From positions 1 through 25,348 of the IMG/VR virus record IMGVR_UViG_3300031999_000174: a stretch of 25,348 bases of DNA. One strand, written 5' to 3'. The position numbers and the translations under genes were made by a program. Under the pieces are notes generated by a model, which was not told where the DNA came from, searched no databases, and was given only the letters and a program-made list of their open reading frames with translations. This document shows positions 13,477 through 21,230 of this stretch, in pieces. Numbering within the stretch: the stretch's first letter is position 1; the number at the start of each line of letters is the position of its first letter. The DNA comes from a virus.

Positions 13477-14361
13477 TTAAGTTAGAGTATTAATCTCGCA
13501 TATAGCGGTTGGTTGAAGAATTCGCGGAGCTGCTACTTCGTAGACTTTTCCGTCGATATTCATGTCTTTGTCTTGCTGTAGGAATGTGTCTATATCTTTG
13601 CCGATGACGAGCTCAAAGTTTCCAGCGCTTGCGTCTATAACGAGGACACTGTCTGCAGCATCATCTGCTGCTGTGAGTTGTGTGCTTACGAAGACGCCTT
13701 TACTGCACATTTTCTGGACTACTTCCATGTGAGTAACTGCTGTGTTTGCGATTAGAGCATAGAGTTCGCCCCAGAGTACAGGCGGCAAGATTATCGCGTA
13801 TGGGCCAGCATGTCCATCTGCTACGAGCAGTTGGATAGCTGCTGCGATTTCTGCTTCGGGTCCTGCGCTCCAGTCTCCACCGTTGCTTTCGTTTCTTCCT
13901 GTTGCAGTTGCTAGTCCTTCGAGTCCTAAGCGTTTGTACAGTGTTGTTTCTCCGACAAGAATGCATGCATCTTCTTCTTCTGCAACTTGTCTAGCTGCAT
14001 TCTGAATGTTGATTGTGTCGATTGGCAAGCCTCCTCCTCTTGAAGCGATTAAGTCTCGCCACATGATTTGGAAGTCTTTACTGATAACTGGGACCGGAAT
14101 ATCGAATGCTGTTAACTTTACGGAGTCAATGTTTTTGCCTGTTCCGTAAAGGCTCAGGTTTGCAGGTGACATGTCTGTGGCTTTGTAGCCTCGCATGCTT
14201 GTGAAGCCTGCGTGTGGAAGAGTTGTTACAGGCATTATGCGTCTGCCGATTAGTTGAGGCCGAACTGCTTCAACTATCTTGGTTTCGATGTACCTGATTT
14301 CTTCGTCTGTTAGTGTTGCTGTGTCTCTGCCGACATTTCTTAGACTATATCCATTTTGCAT
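13477..14361 (-). CDS. Major capsid protein, HK97 fold (encapsulin-like)
   Basis: The 294-residue protein starts at ATG 14361, 7 nt after GGAGAG. Its features match the encapsulin/Linocin-like branch of HK97-fold capsid proteins: N-terminal helix LTDEEIRYIETKIVEAVRPQ, E-loop and spine region DIPVPVISKDFQIMWRDL, then AARQVAEEEDACILVGETTL and LEGLATATGR. The P/A-domain part contains GPYAIILPPVLWGEL and FELVIGKDIDTFLQ, with the final strand YEVAAPRILQPTAICEI. It follows the decoration and scaffold genes in the usual head order. Because portal, terminase and protease genes are present, this is a virus capsid, not an encapsulin compartment. Confidence 0.85.
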   Translation of the reverse strand: MQNGYSLRNVGRDTATLTDEEIRYIETKIVEAVRPQLIGRRIMPVTTLPHAGFTSMRGYKATDMSPANLSLYGTGKNIDSVKLTAFDIPVPVISKDFQIMWRDLIASRGGGLPIDTINIQNAARQVAEEEDACILVGETTLYKRLGLEGLATATGRNESNGGDWSAGPEAEIAAAIQLLVADGHAGPYAIILPPVLWGELYALIANTAVTHMEVVQKMCSKGVFVSTQLTAADDAADSVLVIDASAGNFELVIGKDIDTFLQQDKDMNIDGKVYEVAAPRILQPTAICEINTLT

Positions 14362-14373
14362 TGTAGTTCTCTC

Positions 14374-14856
14374 CTATGAAGCGGCTGCTGCTTCTGCAGT
14401 GTTTGTCCAGATCTCAGCTAGGATGTATGCGATTGTTGTGACGTTGCTGGCTTCAAGGGCTTTTCCGATTGTACAGCCTTGTCCACCGATGGCTGCGACT
14501 GCTAGTTCTACTGCTAGGCCGTCGGCTCCTGTGACTAGAGTATCACCGATTGCGACGTTTTCAGATGCTTTCAGTCTAACTTGGCAAATGAAGTGACCTG
14601 TCAAAACGAGAGCTGTCTCTCCTATTGCTTTGGTAGCTCCTATTGCCTGGTCAGGGGCGCATTCGACAACTCCGACAAAGTTGTCGGCTTTGGCTCCTGA
14701 TTCTTTGATTGCATGTTCATAAGTATCATTTATGACGAGGGATCCTGGGATGCATTCTCCTATTGTTGCGTTGGCTCCGACTTCGTATTCTTTGATTTTG
14801 CCAGCAATCATTTCGCATAATATACGGTTTGCTGGTTTCTGGTGTCCTTGCGGCAT
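14374..14856 (-). CDS. Head decoration protein (DUF2190-like)
   Basis: This 160-residue beta-rich, Ala/Gly-rich protein starts at ATG 14856, overlapping the TAA of the upstream gene (TAATG) with GGTGAACAA before it. The pattern NFVGVVECAPDQAIGATKAI, then ASENVAIGDTLVTGADGLAV and GGQGCTIGKALEAS, is that of phage head decoration / head-fibre base proteins ('G..l..g..G.v......iGkaLeaa'). It sits immediately before the capsid gene, as is usual. It would trimerise on the capsid surface and stabilise it. Confidence 0.7.
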   Translation of the reverse strand: MPQGHQKPANRILCEMIAGKIKEYEVGANATIGECIPGSLVINDTYEHAIKESGAKADNFVGVVECAPDQAIGATKAIGETALVLTGHFICQVRLKASENVAIGDTLVTGADGLAVELAVAAIGGQGCTIGKALEASNVTTIAYILAEIWTNTAEAAAAS

Positions 14857-15245
14857 TATTGTTCACCCTGCTTTTTCCCGTAGAGACTCCCGACTGTGAG
14901 ACCTTTCAGTCTGTCGGATTCTATAGCGTCGAAGTGGATGTTTGGACTTGAAGGTGTTGCTGAGTCAACAGCGATTTTAATGTTCTTCAATTCATCTATC
15001 GTTTTGGCTTGAAGTTCATCTACTGGCAACTTGCTGTGGGGGACGATCTCTTTGATTAGTTTGCTTTTTGCTTGAGCTGTCAGAACTTCATTAGCTTCTT
15101 TCAGTTCTACACTCAACTTTTCGATCATAGCATCCTTTTCTTGGATAGACCGTTTCATCATTTCGTTTTCTGCTGAGATAGCATCCATGCTTGCTTTCGC
15201 TACTTTATTCTGCGGTTCTTCAACCTTTTCTTGCTTTTCTGGCAT
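14856..15245 (-). CDS. Candidate scaffold protein
   Basis: The 129-residue protein is rich in Glu, Lys and Ala, with a long coiled coil at residues about 20-75 (ENEMMKRSIQEKDAMIEKLS). A second helical part contains LPVDELQAKTIDELKNIKIA, followed by a Ser/Pro linker and a basic C-terminus DRLKGLTVGSLYGKKQ. Length, charge and position between protease and decoration/capsid genes fit a capsid scaffold or its C-terminal remnant. No sequence family is recognised, so the call rests on context. Confidence 0.55.
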   Translation of the reverse strand: MPEKQEKVEEPQNKVAKASMDAISAENEMMKRSIQEKDAMIEKLSVELKEANEVLTAQAKSKLIKEIVPHSKLPVDELQAKTIDELKNIKIAVDSATPSSPNIHFDAIESDRLKGLTVGSLYGKKQGEQ

Positions 15246-15341
15246 ATTTTCGTTTTTCCTTTTGGGTTGCTACTTCTAACGCGCCGTCAGTGGTCGCGAA
15301 CACACCATCCCGTGTTAGTCATATTGCCTTATTATGAGGCG

Positions 15342-16265
15342 CTACCGTTTAGTTATGTCATTCAAGTGGTAAGGACCCAAGAGCTCCCTTGAACGCTCAA
15401 GCTCTTTTTCAGGGTCAACCTTTTCTTTAGGAAGAATCTTGTCCGGTTCTTTAGTTTCTTCGAAAGAATCTTCTTTGTGTTTGTCTACCCAAGCTTGAGC
15501 TTTCTCCATCGTCCAGCCTTTGCTTCTTTCAAACATGTAATTCTGAATTACTGTCGCACCTTGCGGGTCACTCTTAAACTTGCCAATGATCGCATGAATT
15601 CCTTCTCCAGCACTCAAGACGATTGTTCTGAAACTCCCATCAACGAAGACGCCAGGATCTCTAACTCTGATCCGGATATAGTCTTCTGTGACTTCAGGGT
15701 CAAACATTGCTTTTAATGCAGCGTCAAGTTGCATGCCGCAGAAGGGGCTAGGGCACCTGCCTTCAGGGATCCCTGCAGCTAGATGTCCAAACATTAGTTT
15801 GCGTTGAACGAAATCGTATTTCTGGCCGCTCCATTCGCCGGGCATAATATCTTTCTCGCAGAAGTATGCGAAACTGACATCTTTCTTTGTTCCAGCTTTT
15901 ACAGCGTCTAGAAACTTCGGGTCGCAGGCTTTCTTAAACCACCTGATTTGACCTATGATTCCGTTAATGTCACTGCACCAGCGAGTCTTTTCTACTCTTC
16001 CCTGAATAGCTTCTGCATCTTCAACGAAGACTGTATCGATATGTTTCTCGCTGACGACCCAGGCGCCTTCAGCAGTGAAAGCAGCATTCTTTAATTCTGA
16101 AGCAGGCCTGTAGCCTAGTGTTGTTTTTCCAATGTGATCTTTGAATGGAAATATGCCTTCTCGAGCTAGAATCGCAGGGACAACTAGGTTTTCCTCGTTT
16201 TCTTCTATGATTTTTGTTCCGTCTATCTCTGCTGAAACTCTAACGAAATTGTCTCTCATCTTCAT
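15342..16265 (-). CDS. DUF2213-type prohead protease with C-terminal extension
   Basis: The 307-residue protein begins at ATG 16265 behind GAGGAATA. ENLVVPAILAREGIFPFKDH followed by LGYRPASELKNAAFTAEGAW is the DUF2213 start pattern ('L.vp.ti.r.G...y......RP..El'). SEKHIDTVFV stands where other members have the catalytic-region H, and DVSFAYFCEK matches the family segment 'reLS.GY'. Beyond residue 200 an extra domain contains DPGVFVDGSFRTIVLSAGEG and ends with SKGWTMEKAQAWVDKHKED, as in XkdF-like phage proteins. It presumably cleaves scaffold and capsid during maturation. Catalytic residues are not certain. Confidence 0.65.
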   Translation of the reverse strand: MKMRDNFVRVSAEIDGTKIIEENEENLVVPAILAREGIFPFKDHIGKTTLGYRPASELKNAAFTAEGAWVVSEKHIDTVFVEDAEAIQGRVEKTRWCSDINGIIGQIRWFKKACDPKFLDAVKAGTKKDVSFAYFCEKDIMPGEWSGQKYDFVQRKLMFGHLAAGIPEGRCPSPFCGMQLDAALKAMFDPEVTEDYIRIRVRDPGVFVDGSFRTIVLSAGEGIHAIIGKFKSDPQGATVIQNYMFERSKGWTMEKAQAWVDKHKEDSFEETKEPDKILPKEKVDPEKELERSRELLGPYHLNDITKR

Positions 16266-16287
16266 TATTCCTCGTTAGTGTGATTAG

Positions 16288-16324
16288 AGCTCGAGTCGAC
16301 GCCGTGACTACGCCGACTCGAGCT
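16288..16324. repeat. Perfect 11-bp inverted repeat, 15-nt loop
   Basis: Arms AGCTCGAGTCG (16288-16298) and CGACTCGAGCT (16314-16324) pair fully. The hairpin lies in the 93-nt gap between the MuF-like and protease genes, about 20 nt before the protease ribosome site. No U-run follows on the minus strand, so a simple terminator is unlikely. It could be an mRNA-processing or translation-control element, or a protein-binding site. Confidence 0.75.
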
Positions 16325-16358
16325 TCGGGGGGCAGGCTTCTGGGTTTCTAGCGTTTTG

Positions 16359-16640
16359 TCAGTCTAATTCTAGCCTCATGCTCCAGTGGCACTTGCAATG
16401 AGTATGAGCTGGAATTCGCGGAATAAACTGGCCTACTCTATAGCGTCTTCCGCTTTGGAAGTCACAGTAATTGCATGGTTCATTGTTAAGATATTCAGTT
16501 ACCCACTCAAACTCTCTAACTCCAGCTTCACCGCCGATTAATTGGATTGAATGGTTTATTGTTCGCCATACTATATCTTCAGATAGTATATCTAGCCTTA
16601 AGAGGATTCCTGCTTCACTTGTCCAGAAGCTTTCACTCAA
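16359..16640 (-). CDS. Miniature MuF/SPP1 gp7-like head morphogenesis protein
   Basis: TTG 16640 overlaps the end of the portal gene by 8 nt. The 93-residue product keeps only the C-terminal signature of the MuF-like minor head family: C56 and C59 (NYCDFQSGRRYRVGQFIPRI), then H79, C82 and C84 (PAHTHCKCHW), probably binding zinc. Typical members are 250 residues or more with a long helical N-terminal part, which here is reduced to about 50 residues. The place right after the portal is canonical. These proteins bind portal and DNA during head assembly. It may be a natural minimal form, since no remnant of a longer N-terminal part is seen. Confidence 0.65.
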   Translation of the reverse strand: MSESFWTSEAGILLRLDILSEDIVWRTINHSIQLIGGEAGVREFEWVTEYLNNEPCNYCDFQSGRRYRVGQFIPRIPAHTHCKCHWSMRLELD

Positions 16641-18258
16641 CCACTTTTCCCTTCATTGCATCCTTGAGTATCCGTTTGAAACTGTCCAAATATTCGGCAG
16701 CCATCATCACATATTGCCTTTCTCTTTCTGGACTTAATTGTGAGATTGGTTTTCCAGCCAAACTTCGAACATTCAGGAGCGTAACCTGTTTCATCCTCTG
16801 GACATATTCTTCAATGACTAACTTTGCGCCTAAAATGCCATCTTCAGGCGGCATTCTTCCAGAGACGCATTCACCCACGATTTTCTTGAGAGAAACAGCA
16901 AGGTCTTTTTCAACTTCACTCGGCGCTTGATCCATCAGATTCTTCTCTTGATAAGGAGCAGGTTGATCGAGAGGATTCTGCTGTTGTTGGATCTTCTTCA
17001 ACATTTTCCCTTCACTATTCGGCAAAGCATCAAGCTGATACAGTTTGCTTCGTACTTCATCAGGAGTCATGTAAGCAAGCATTTTTTCTGCTGTTTGGCT
17101 CTTTAGCAGTTCGATTTCTGCTTTCGTTCTTTCGTCAGCTTCAAAGCCTGGATTCCAAACTATTTCATAGTCAGGAATTCTGTCTTCTCCATATTCTAGG
17201 GCTGCAATTCTGTTGATAAGATCACGGAGTAGAGGCTCTTGTGAAGTTTGAACGTCACTTATCATTTTGAAGTATGCTCGTTCATTGACTTCGCTTCCTG
17301 TTAGGGCTCCAGCTTGTGCACCACGAAAAACAGGCTCTGGAATCCCTGTTCCTCCGCTCATACTTTCAAGGCTTGGCTGTAGATAGTTGCTAGGGTTAAA
17401 TGCTTGTGCTCCAACGCCTTTGAATTCGAGTTTCTTTGTTTGGTTATGAACGAAGTATTTTTTGGCGTTCATATTGTCAAATTGGCCGCTTGCGATGAAA
17501 GCGTCAATCTGAGCTCCTGTAGCGTCTTCTAAAGTGATGTCTGGAAAGCCTGAACCGTACCGTATCATAGCAAGAGCTACATTCCATCTGATGTAACGCA
17601 AAGCCATAATGTCATCGTAGACGACGCCGACTGCGCTTATGCCCTTCCAAGGATGATCAAAGATTCGTGTTGCTAAATGAATTGTTCTTGTGAAGTGGAC
17701 TCTAATCGGCGCTACTGATGATCCGAAGTTGTACCATTCTGGAAGATTGAGCCGTTCACTGTTAGGCTTCTTGTCTTCTTCAACGCTAGTGACATGCAAT
17801 TCAGAGTAAGCCTGCAATTCGCTGATTTCGACAGGAGATGTAATAGGCTTGCTTAAGTCTCCACCATAGTCACTGTACCGTAGAACGAGGACTGCCCAGC
17901 CGAAGAGCCTTTCAAAAGTTGTCAAGAGAGTAAGCTTTTTTCTAGCGTCAAGAGCGTTAAGTTTCTCGAGAATAAGCTTTTCAAATTCTGTGTCTTTCTC
18001 GTCACTTTTGTTTTTGATTTTGAACCAGTTGTCCCAGCAGTCATTTCCTACCATGAAGCTTATGCGGTATGCTGATCCTTCACGTTTAGCTCCGAAAACA
18101 AGGTCTTGGACGCTTATTGTTTCTTGTCCGAAAAGAAGATTGCTAGTTGGTATCCGAATAGAAGAAATGTCAACGTTTGAAGTATCCACGCCTGTTATGC
18201 GTTTGATTAAGCGAGCTCCTAATCGTTGAAGACGAGTAGGCTTTTTCTCTTCAGGCAC
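16633..18258 (-). CDS. Portal protein
   Basis: The 541-residue protein starts at GTG 18258, 7 nt after GGTGA. Portal features: clip/wing segments TTFERLFGWAVLVLRYSDYG, then NLPEWYNFGSSVAPIRVHFT and RIFDHPWKGISAVGVVYDDI. The stem-crown region includes SMSGGTGIPEPVFRGAQAGA, followed by LTGSEVNERAYFKMISDVQT, a classic portal motif ('sG...n..y...v...Q'). The length is normal. It forms the dodecameric DNA channel at the capsid vertex. It lies upstream of the MuF-like and protease genes and shortly downstream of the large terminase, in standard head-gene order. The C-terminal 150 residues are helical and acidic. Confidence 0.9.
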   Translation of the reverse strand: MPEEKKPTRLQRLGARLIKRITGVDTSNVDISSIRIPTSNLLFGQETISVQDLVFGAKREGSAYRISFMVGNDCWDNWFKIKNKSDEKDTEFEKLILEKLNALDARKKLTLLTTFERLFGWAVLVLRYSDYGGDLSKPITSPVEISELQAYSELHVTSVEEDKKPNSERLNLPEWYNFGSSVAPIRVHFTRTIHLATRIFDHPWKGISAVGVVYDDIMALRYIRWNVALAMIRYGSGFPDITLEDATGAQIDAFIASGQFDNMNAKKYFVHNQTKKLEFKGVGAQAFNPSNYLQPSLESMSGGTGIPEPVFRGAQAGALTGSEVNERAYFKMISDVQTSQEPLLRDLINRIAALEYGEDRIPDYEIVWNPGFEADERTKAEIELLKSQTAEKMLAYMTPDEVRSKLYQLDALPNSEGKMLKKIQQQQNPLDQPAPYQEKNLMDQAPSEVEKDLAVSLKKIVGECVSGRMPPEDGILGAKLVIEEYVQRMKQVTLLNVRSLAGKPISQLSPERERQYVMMAAEYLDSFKRILKDAMKGKVVE

Positions 18259-18265
18259 TATCTTT

Positions 18266-18463
18266 TCACCAATGGAAATACACTATTATTAGTTGAGCTC
18301 CTGTAAGTACGATTCCGAGAGTTGTTGAGCAAGCTATGACAACATTTTTGAGGCTTCTGAAGCGTTCATCTGTTAGTCTTTGGCATCCTTCACGATAAGC
18401 TTTGCAGAGGTCCATAGAAACATTGGTAAGATTGCAGTGTTCAGGATCTGTACATTCACTCAA
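18266..18463 (-). CDS. Small tail-anchored membrane protein
   Basis: TTG 18463, preceded by GGTG, gives 65 residues. The N-terminal 38 residues are soluble and charged, with four cysteines (CTDPEHC, MDLCKAYREGC). Residues 40-63 are one hydrophobic helix (VVIACSTTLGIVLTGAQLII). This layout, soluble N-terminus plus single C-terminal membrane helix, resembles the small XhlA-like membrane proteins often coded in phage structural operons. A holin-type role is possible, but its place between terminase and portal genes gives no support for lysis. Confidence 0.6.
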   Translation of the reverse strand: MSECTDPEHCNLTNVSMDLCKAYREGCQRLTDERFRSLKNVVIACSTTLGIVLTGAQLIIVYFHW

Positions 18464-18567
18464 TACGGCACCAGCTTTGAATAGTAGAATCTCTTAAAGG
18501 GACTATGAATGGTTTTCCTTATAGCTTTTGTGCAGTTTCCGGAAGACTCTAAGTTTGCTTAACTGAA
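18464..18567 (-). promoter_or_regulatory. Intergenic gap with a weak TATA-like element
   Basis: This 104-nt gap precedes the small membrane protein and portal genes. On the minus strand it contains AAAAGCTATAAGG near 18512-18524, with a purine-rich part before the TATA-like core, placed so that transcription could start about 25 nt later. Support is only by pattern. It could be an internal promoter for the head genes. Confidence 0.3.
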
Positions 18568-18894
18568 TTAGAAGAGCTCTTCCAGAAATTTTCTGAGAGC
18601 CTGAACCTGAGCTGGATTGCTATAGTCAACAATAATGCTGATTGTAGCTATCGAAGAGATCGATTGTGAAACTGTTGAACGATCTAAAGATCTAACTATG
18701 TTATCATTCTTAGAAGGTAGTTCTGGAGTATATTCAAGATCAGGTTTTTGAATGACTTCTGCTTTTGGTTTACGTCCCCTTAGCTTATAGCCGCAGACTT
18801 TGCAGACTCTTAAGCCATCTAGTACCGCTGCACATTTCGGACAGTTCCTCAGTTCTTGAGTCTTTTGAGTAGCCATATTCTCTTGTCTCTTCAT
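18568..18894 (-). CDS. Zinc-ribbon protein of unknown function
   Basis: The 108-residue protein has an N-terminal zinc ribbon with C18, C21, C31 and C34 (NCPKCAAVLDGLRVCKVCGY), then a basic stretch (KLRGRKPKAE), a disordered linker and a C-terminal helix. A second possible start is the ATG at residue 7. Located just after the large terminase gene, it could be a DNA-binding packaging accessory, but no family beyond zinc ribbon can be named. Confidence 0.6.
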   Translation of the reverse strand: MKRQENMATQKTQELRNCPKCAAVLDGLRVCKVCGYKLRGRKPKAEVIQKPDLEYTPELPSKNDNIVRSLDRSTVSQSISSIATISIIVDYSNPAQVQALRKFLEELF

Positions 18895-18917
18895 TCTCTT
18901 TAAAAGCCTATTGATTC

Positions 18918-20171
18918 TTAGCCGAACCTGAAACCGCCAACTTCAGGAACAGGCGTAAGAGGCAAAGCATACCGTAAACAGTCGCAAAGATGGTCTCGCT
19001 CTTTAACGTCTTCCTTGTATTCAAGGAGCTCACTTATCAGGTTCACACACCGTTTTGACGTAAAGAAACGAGGCAAACCATCCCCCGCAACTGTTAATCT
19101 GCTTCCCATTTCACGAAGGCCATCATCTCTTTTGTAGTCATAAGGCCGCGCGTCTAACCCTACTTTTCGAAGTTTACTTATCCCTTGTGGGTGACTCTTA
19201 TCACACCAGAAGATGCCGTTTCTCCATGTTTTCTGCATTTCTAAGGCTGCACTTGCCAAGTCTTCATCTGTACATTGTGTTTTATAGAATTCTTCAACTG
19301 CCCATGCTCTATTGTCTCCGTCAAAAGCTACAGCTAGAATCGCTGAAGGGTTTGTCCAGCCGAAATCTACGCCGAACCGCATAGATCGGATAGAGGCTTT
19401 CTCAATTTCTTTAACATGTATCGAAGTATCAAAAGGCAATGTGCCAGCTGCTACAGTTGCGAAGCGTCCATAAATGAATCTGTCAGCAAGGCCGCCTGTA
19501 TGTGTTCTTATAATTTCATCAACAAAAGTTTTCGGAAGTTGCGGGTTTTCAAAGAGACTCCAACGATAGACGCGGCATTCTGAGGAAGTTGTCTCAGGAT
19601 TCTCTATCGCATTGAAGAGAGGTGAGCCTGGCGAGTCTGGAGTCGTAGTTATCCAGACGCTTGGCGTAAAGGGAATTTGGCAGCGGCCACTTCCTCGTAA
19701 GCGTCTTAATACTGTTAGCCAGGCAGAGTCAAAATGTAGGATAAGCCTTGCTTCGTCAATATGAGCATAATCAACGTTTGGTCCTTCAGCTTTCTCTGGA
19801 TCGTCTAAACTCACAAACCACCATTGACTACCATTTTTCCATTCTAGACAGTTATCTCCCCTGTTAAAATTTCTGATCAAAGGGTTTGAAGTGAAAGGGT
19901 AAGGGCAGCCGAGTAAGAGGCGCGATTCAAGAGTTGGAAGTAATATCCTTCTCATCATTGGGTATGAAGGCTCAAAAATGTAGCCGACACTTCCAGGATA
20001 ATCTAGTGCCCACCTTACATCTTCAAAGAGTCCACACAAAGTTTTGCCTGCGCCTGTACCGCATGAGACTCCTCGCTGGCTATAAACGTCTTTGCCGCCG
20101 TGAAATTCCTTCTGTTTAGTATGGGGGCAGTAGAGAAGGAAGTTATGGCCTGAAATTAGGCGGGTTGACAT
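18918..20171 (-). CDS. terL: Terminase large subunit
   Basis: The 417-residue protein has the packaging ATPase and nuclease motifs in order. Walker A is GTGAGKT at 38-44. Walker B with catalytic Glu is VDYAHIDEA at 133-141, and a coupling-like TTT lies near 175-177. The RNase H-like nuclease domain begins with FGVDFGWTNPSAI at 267-279 (D269), followed by WCDKSHPQG (D324) and DHLCDCLRYAL (D393, D397). It is slightly short for the family but appears complete. The ATG at 20171 overlaps the upstream zinc protein gene. It pumps DNA into the prohead through the portal and cuts concatemers. Confidence 0.92.
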   Translation of the reverse strand: MSTRLISGHNFLLYCPHTKQKEFHGGKDVYSQRGVSCGTGAGKTLCGLFEDVRWALDYPGSVGYIFEPSYPMMRRILLPTLESRLLLGCPYPFTSNPLIRNFNRGDNCLEWKNGSQWWFVSLDDPEKAEGPNVDYAHIDEARLILHFDSAWLTVLRRLRGSGRCQIPFTPSVWITTTPDSPGSPLFNAIENPETTSSECRVYRWSLFENPQLPKTFVDEIIRTHTGGLADRFIYGRFATVAAGTLPFDTSIHVKEIEKASIRSMRFGVDFGWTNPSAILAVAFDGDNRAWAVEEFYKTQCTDEDLASAALEMQKTWRNGIFWCDKSHPQGISKLRKVGLDARPYDYKRDDGLREMGSRLTVAGDGLPRFFTSKRCVNLISELLEYKEDVKERDHLCDCLRYALPLTPVPEVGGFRFG

Positions 20172-20359
20172 ACTTCGAAGAGCCTCTTCTGTCCCTTATC
20201 TACTGGCTCAGGCTGATCTTGGACTTTAGGAAGCTCCCGCATAATCATGTCGACATCTCCTCGCTTTTTCCTCATTACCAGACAAGAAACTTGCTCATGG
20301 TACTTATGGAAGATGTTCGGCACCTTTTTTCCGCAGTATCTACACTTGCTTAGCGGCAC
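20156..20359 (-). CDS. Small zinc-finger protein
   Basis: I place the start at GTG 20359, behind AGAGGG, though the frame is open to an ATG at 20392. From GTG it has 67 residues with a zinc-finger-like set C6, C9, H18, H21 and C26 (SKCRYCGKKVPNIFHKYHEQ). A basic patch RKKRGD and a Pro/Gln/Lys-rich tail follow. It overlaps the small terminase candidate at one end and the large terminase at the other, so it is co-translated with packaging genes and may help DNA recognition. Confidence 0.6.
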   Translation of the reverse strand: MPLSKCRYCGKKVPNIFHKYHEQVSCLVMRKKRGDVDMIMRELPKVQDQPEPVDKGQKRLFEVCQPA

Positions 20360-20825
20360 TCTTTTCTGCCCTCTGTTTTGCTGCCTCTTCAAGAAGTAAC
20401 CGTTTCATTTCAGGGTCAGCATCGAATGGTGTTGAAGAAAGTGTTACTCTTGTCTCGCTTGGTTCTCGTTTGATTGCTCCGATGTTCTGTAGGATATCAA
20501 TCAACTTTACATGTGTTTCAAGAATCACTCGAAGAGCGCCTACTTTAGCATTCATATTCATTGTGTTTGCATAGACTCTCCAGGCTTCTAATCCAACTTG
20601 ACGAATCGCGCCTAAAGTCTGGTCTAGAATCGTTTCATCATCAGATCTTACGATAAGATGTATCCATCTCTTACGCCTTCCCCAGTCTCTCATTATTGCT
20701 CCAGGAGAGACGCCTTTAAAGAGAGGATTACGCTTTGCCAGATCTTTTGCTACTAAGTGAAGCATTCCTCCTCTAACCATTCTATCAAAAAGCTCTATCC
20801 TTCGTGCTAGCAAATTCTCATTCAA
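20340..20825 (-). CDS. Candidate terminase small subunit
   Basis: The open frame extends to 20933, deep inside the upstream ASCH gene. The best start is TTG 20825, about 7 nt after GGTGTGA and 8 nt downstream of the ASCH stop, giving 161 residues. The N-terminus is helical with a helix-turn-helix-like part: LFDRMVRGGMLHLVAKDLAK, then GAIMRDWGRRKRWIHLIVR, as in small terminases. A helical oligomerisation region follows (LDQTLGAIRQVGLEAWRVYA), and the C-terminus is charged. Position two genes upstream of the large terminase supports the call. Direct family similarity was not recognised. Confidence 0.55.
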   Translation of the reverse strand: MNENLLARRIELFDRMVRGGMLHLVAKDLAKRNPLFKGVSPGAIMRDWGRRKRWIHLIVRSDDETILDQTLGAIRQVGLEAWRVYANTMNMNAKVGALRVILETHVKLIDILQNIGAIKREPSETRVTLSSTPFDADPEMKRLLLEEAAKQRAEKSAAKQV

Positions 20826-20832
20826 TTTTTGT

Positions 20833-21219
20833 TCACACCGTAAAGAATTCTTTGTTTTTCTGTACCCATTCAAAAGTGATAATGTCAAAGCCTTCATAAG
20901 GAGGTCTCTCTTGAATCTCGCCTCTTCCGTCAATATAGAGAAGATCAGGATGCATCTTTCTGAATGCTAACCGAAAATCTTGTAAACATTGGAATCCGTC
21001 TCTTACTGCATCTTCATAAGTTATGTCTTTGAATCGTTTCCGTATTATCTTTGTGACTTTTGCTTCTCCTATTTTCATGCAAGATTTAGTCCTCAGGTCC
21101 CAATAGACGATTAAGATATCTCCAACTTTGATAGGCTTCTTTCGTTGCTTACGAATAGTCTGTAGTTTTGAACCGTTAGCGAGCCTTTCTTTCAAGACTG
21201 AAAACCCTAGAGAAGGCAA
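20833..21219 (-). CDS. ASCH/PUA-like domain protein
   Basis: The pattern LGFSVLKERLANGSKLQTIR, then KPIKVGDILIVYWDLRTKS and KIGEAKVTKIIRKRF, ending ITYEDAVRDGFQCLQDF, is that of ASCH domains. These are RNA/nucleotide-binding beta barrels related to PUA. I prefer TTG 21219, 7 nt after AGAGG and past the end of the upstream gene. ATG 21255 is the alternative and adds 12 residues. ASCH proteins are common in archaea and their viruses and are proposed to act in RNA or nucleotide metabolism or as regulators. It lies between a winged-helix protein and the packaging genes. Confidence 0.7.
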   Translation of the reverse strand: MPSLGFSVLKERLANGSKLQTIRKQRKKPIKVGDILIVYWDLRTKSCMKIGEAKVTKIIRKRFKDITYEDAVRDGFQCLQDFRLAFRKMHPDLLYIDGRGEIQERPPYEGFDIITFEWVQKNKEFFTV

Positions 21220-21230
21220 CGTGAAGACCT

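Noticed and set aside
13462-13486. 6-bp inverted repeat TCTAAC/GTTAGA spanning the capsid gene stop, followed by T-rich DNA on the minus strand
   Set aside because: The stem is short, the loop is 13 nt, and the T-rich stretch lies well downstream. Too weak to call a terminator.
15246-15341. Several short inverted repeats in the 96-nt gap before the scaffold gene (GCCT/AGGC, AACAC/GTGTT, an imperfect CGCGCC stem)
   Set aside because: Each is only 4-6 bp and they compete with one another. No credible terminator, promoter or small gene was seen in the gap.
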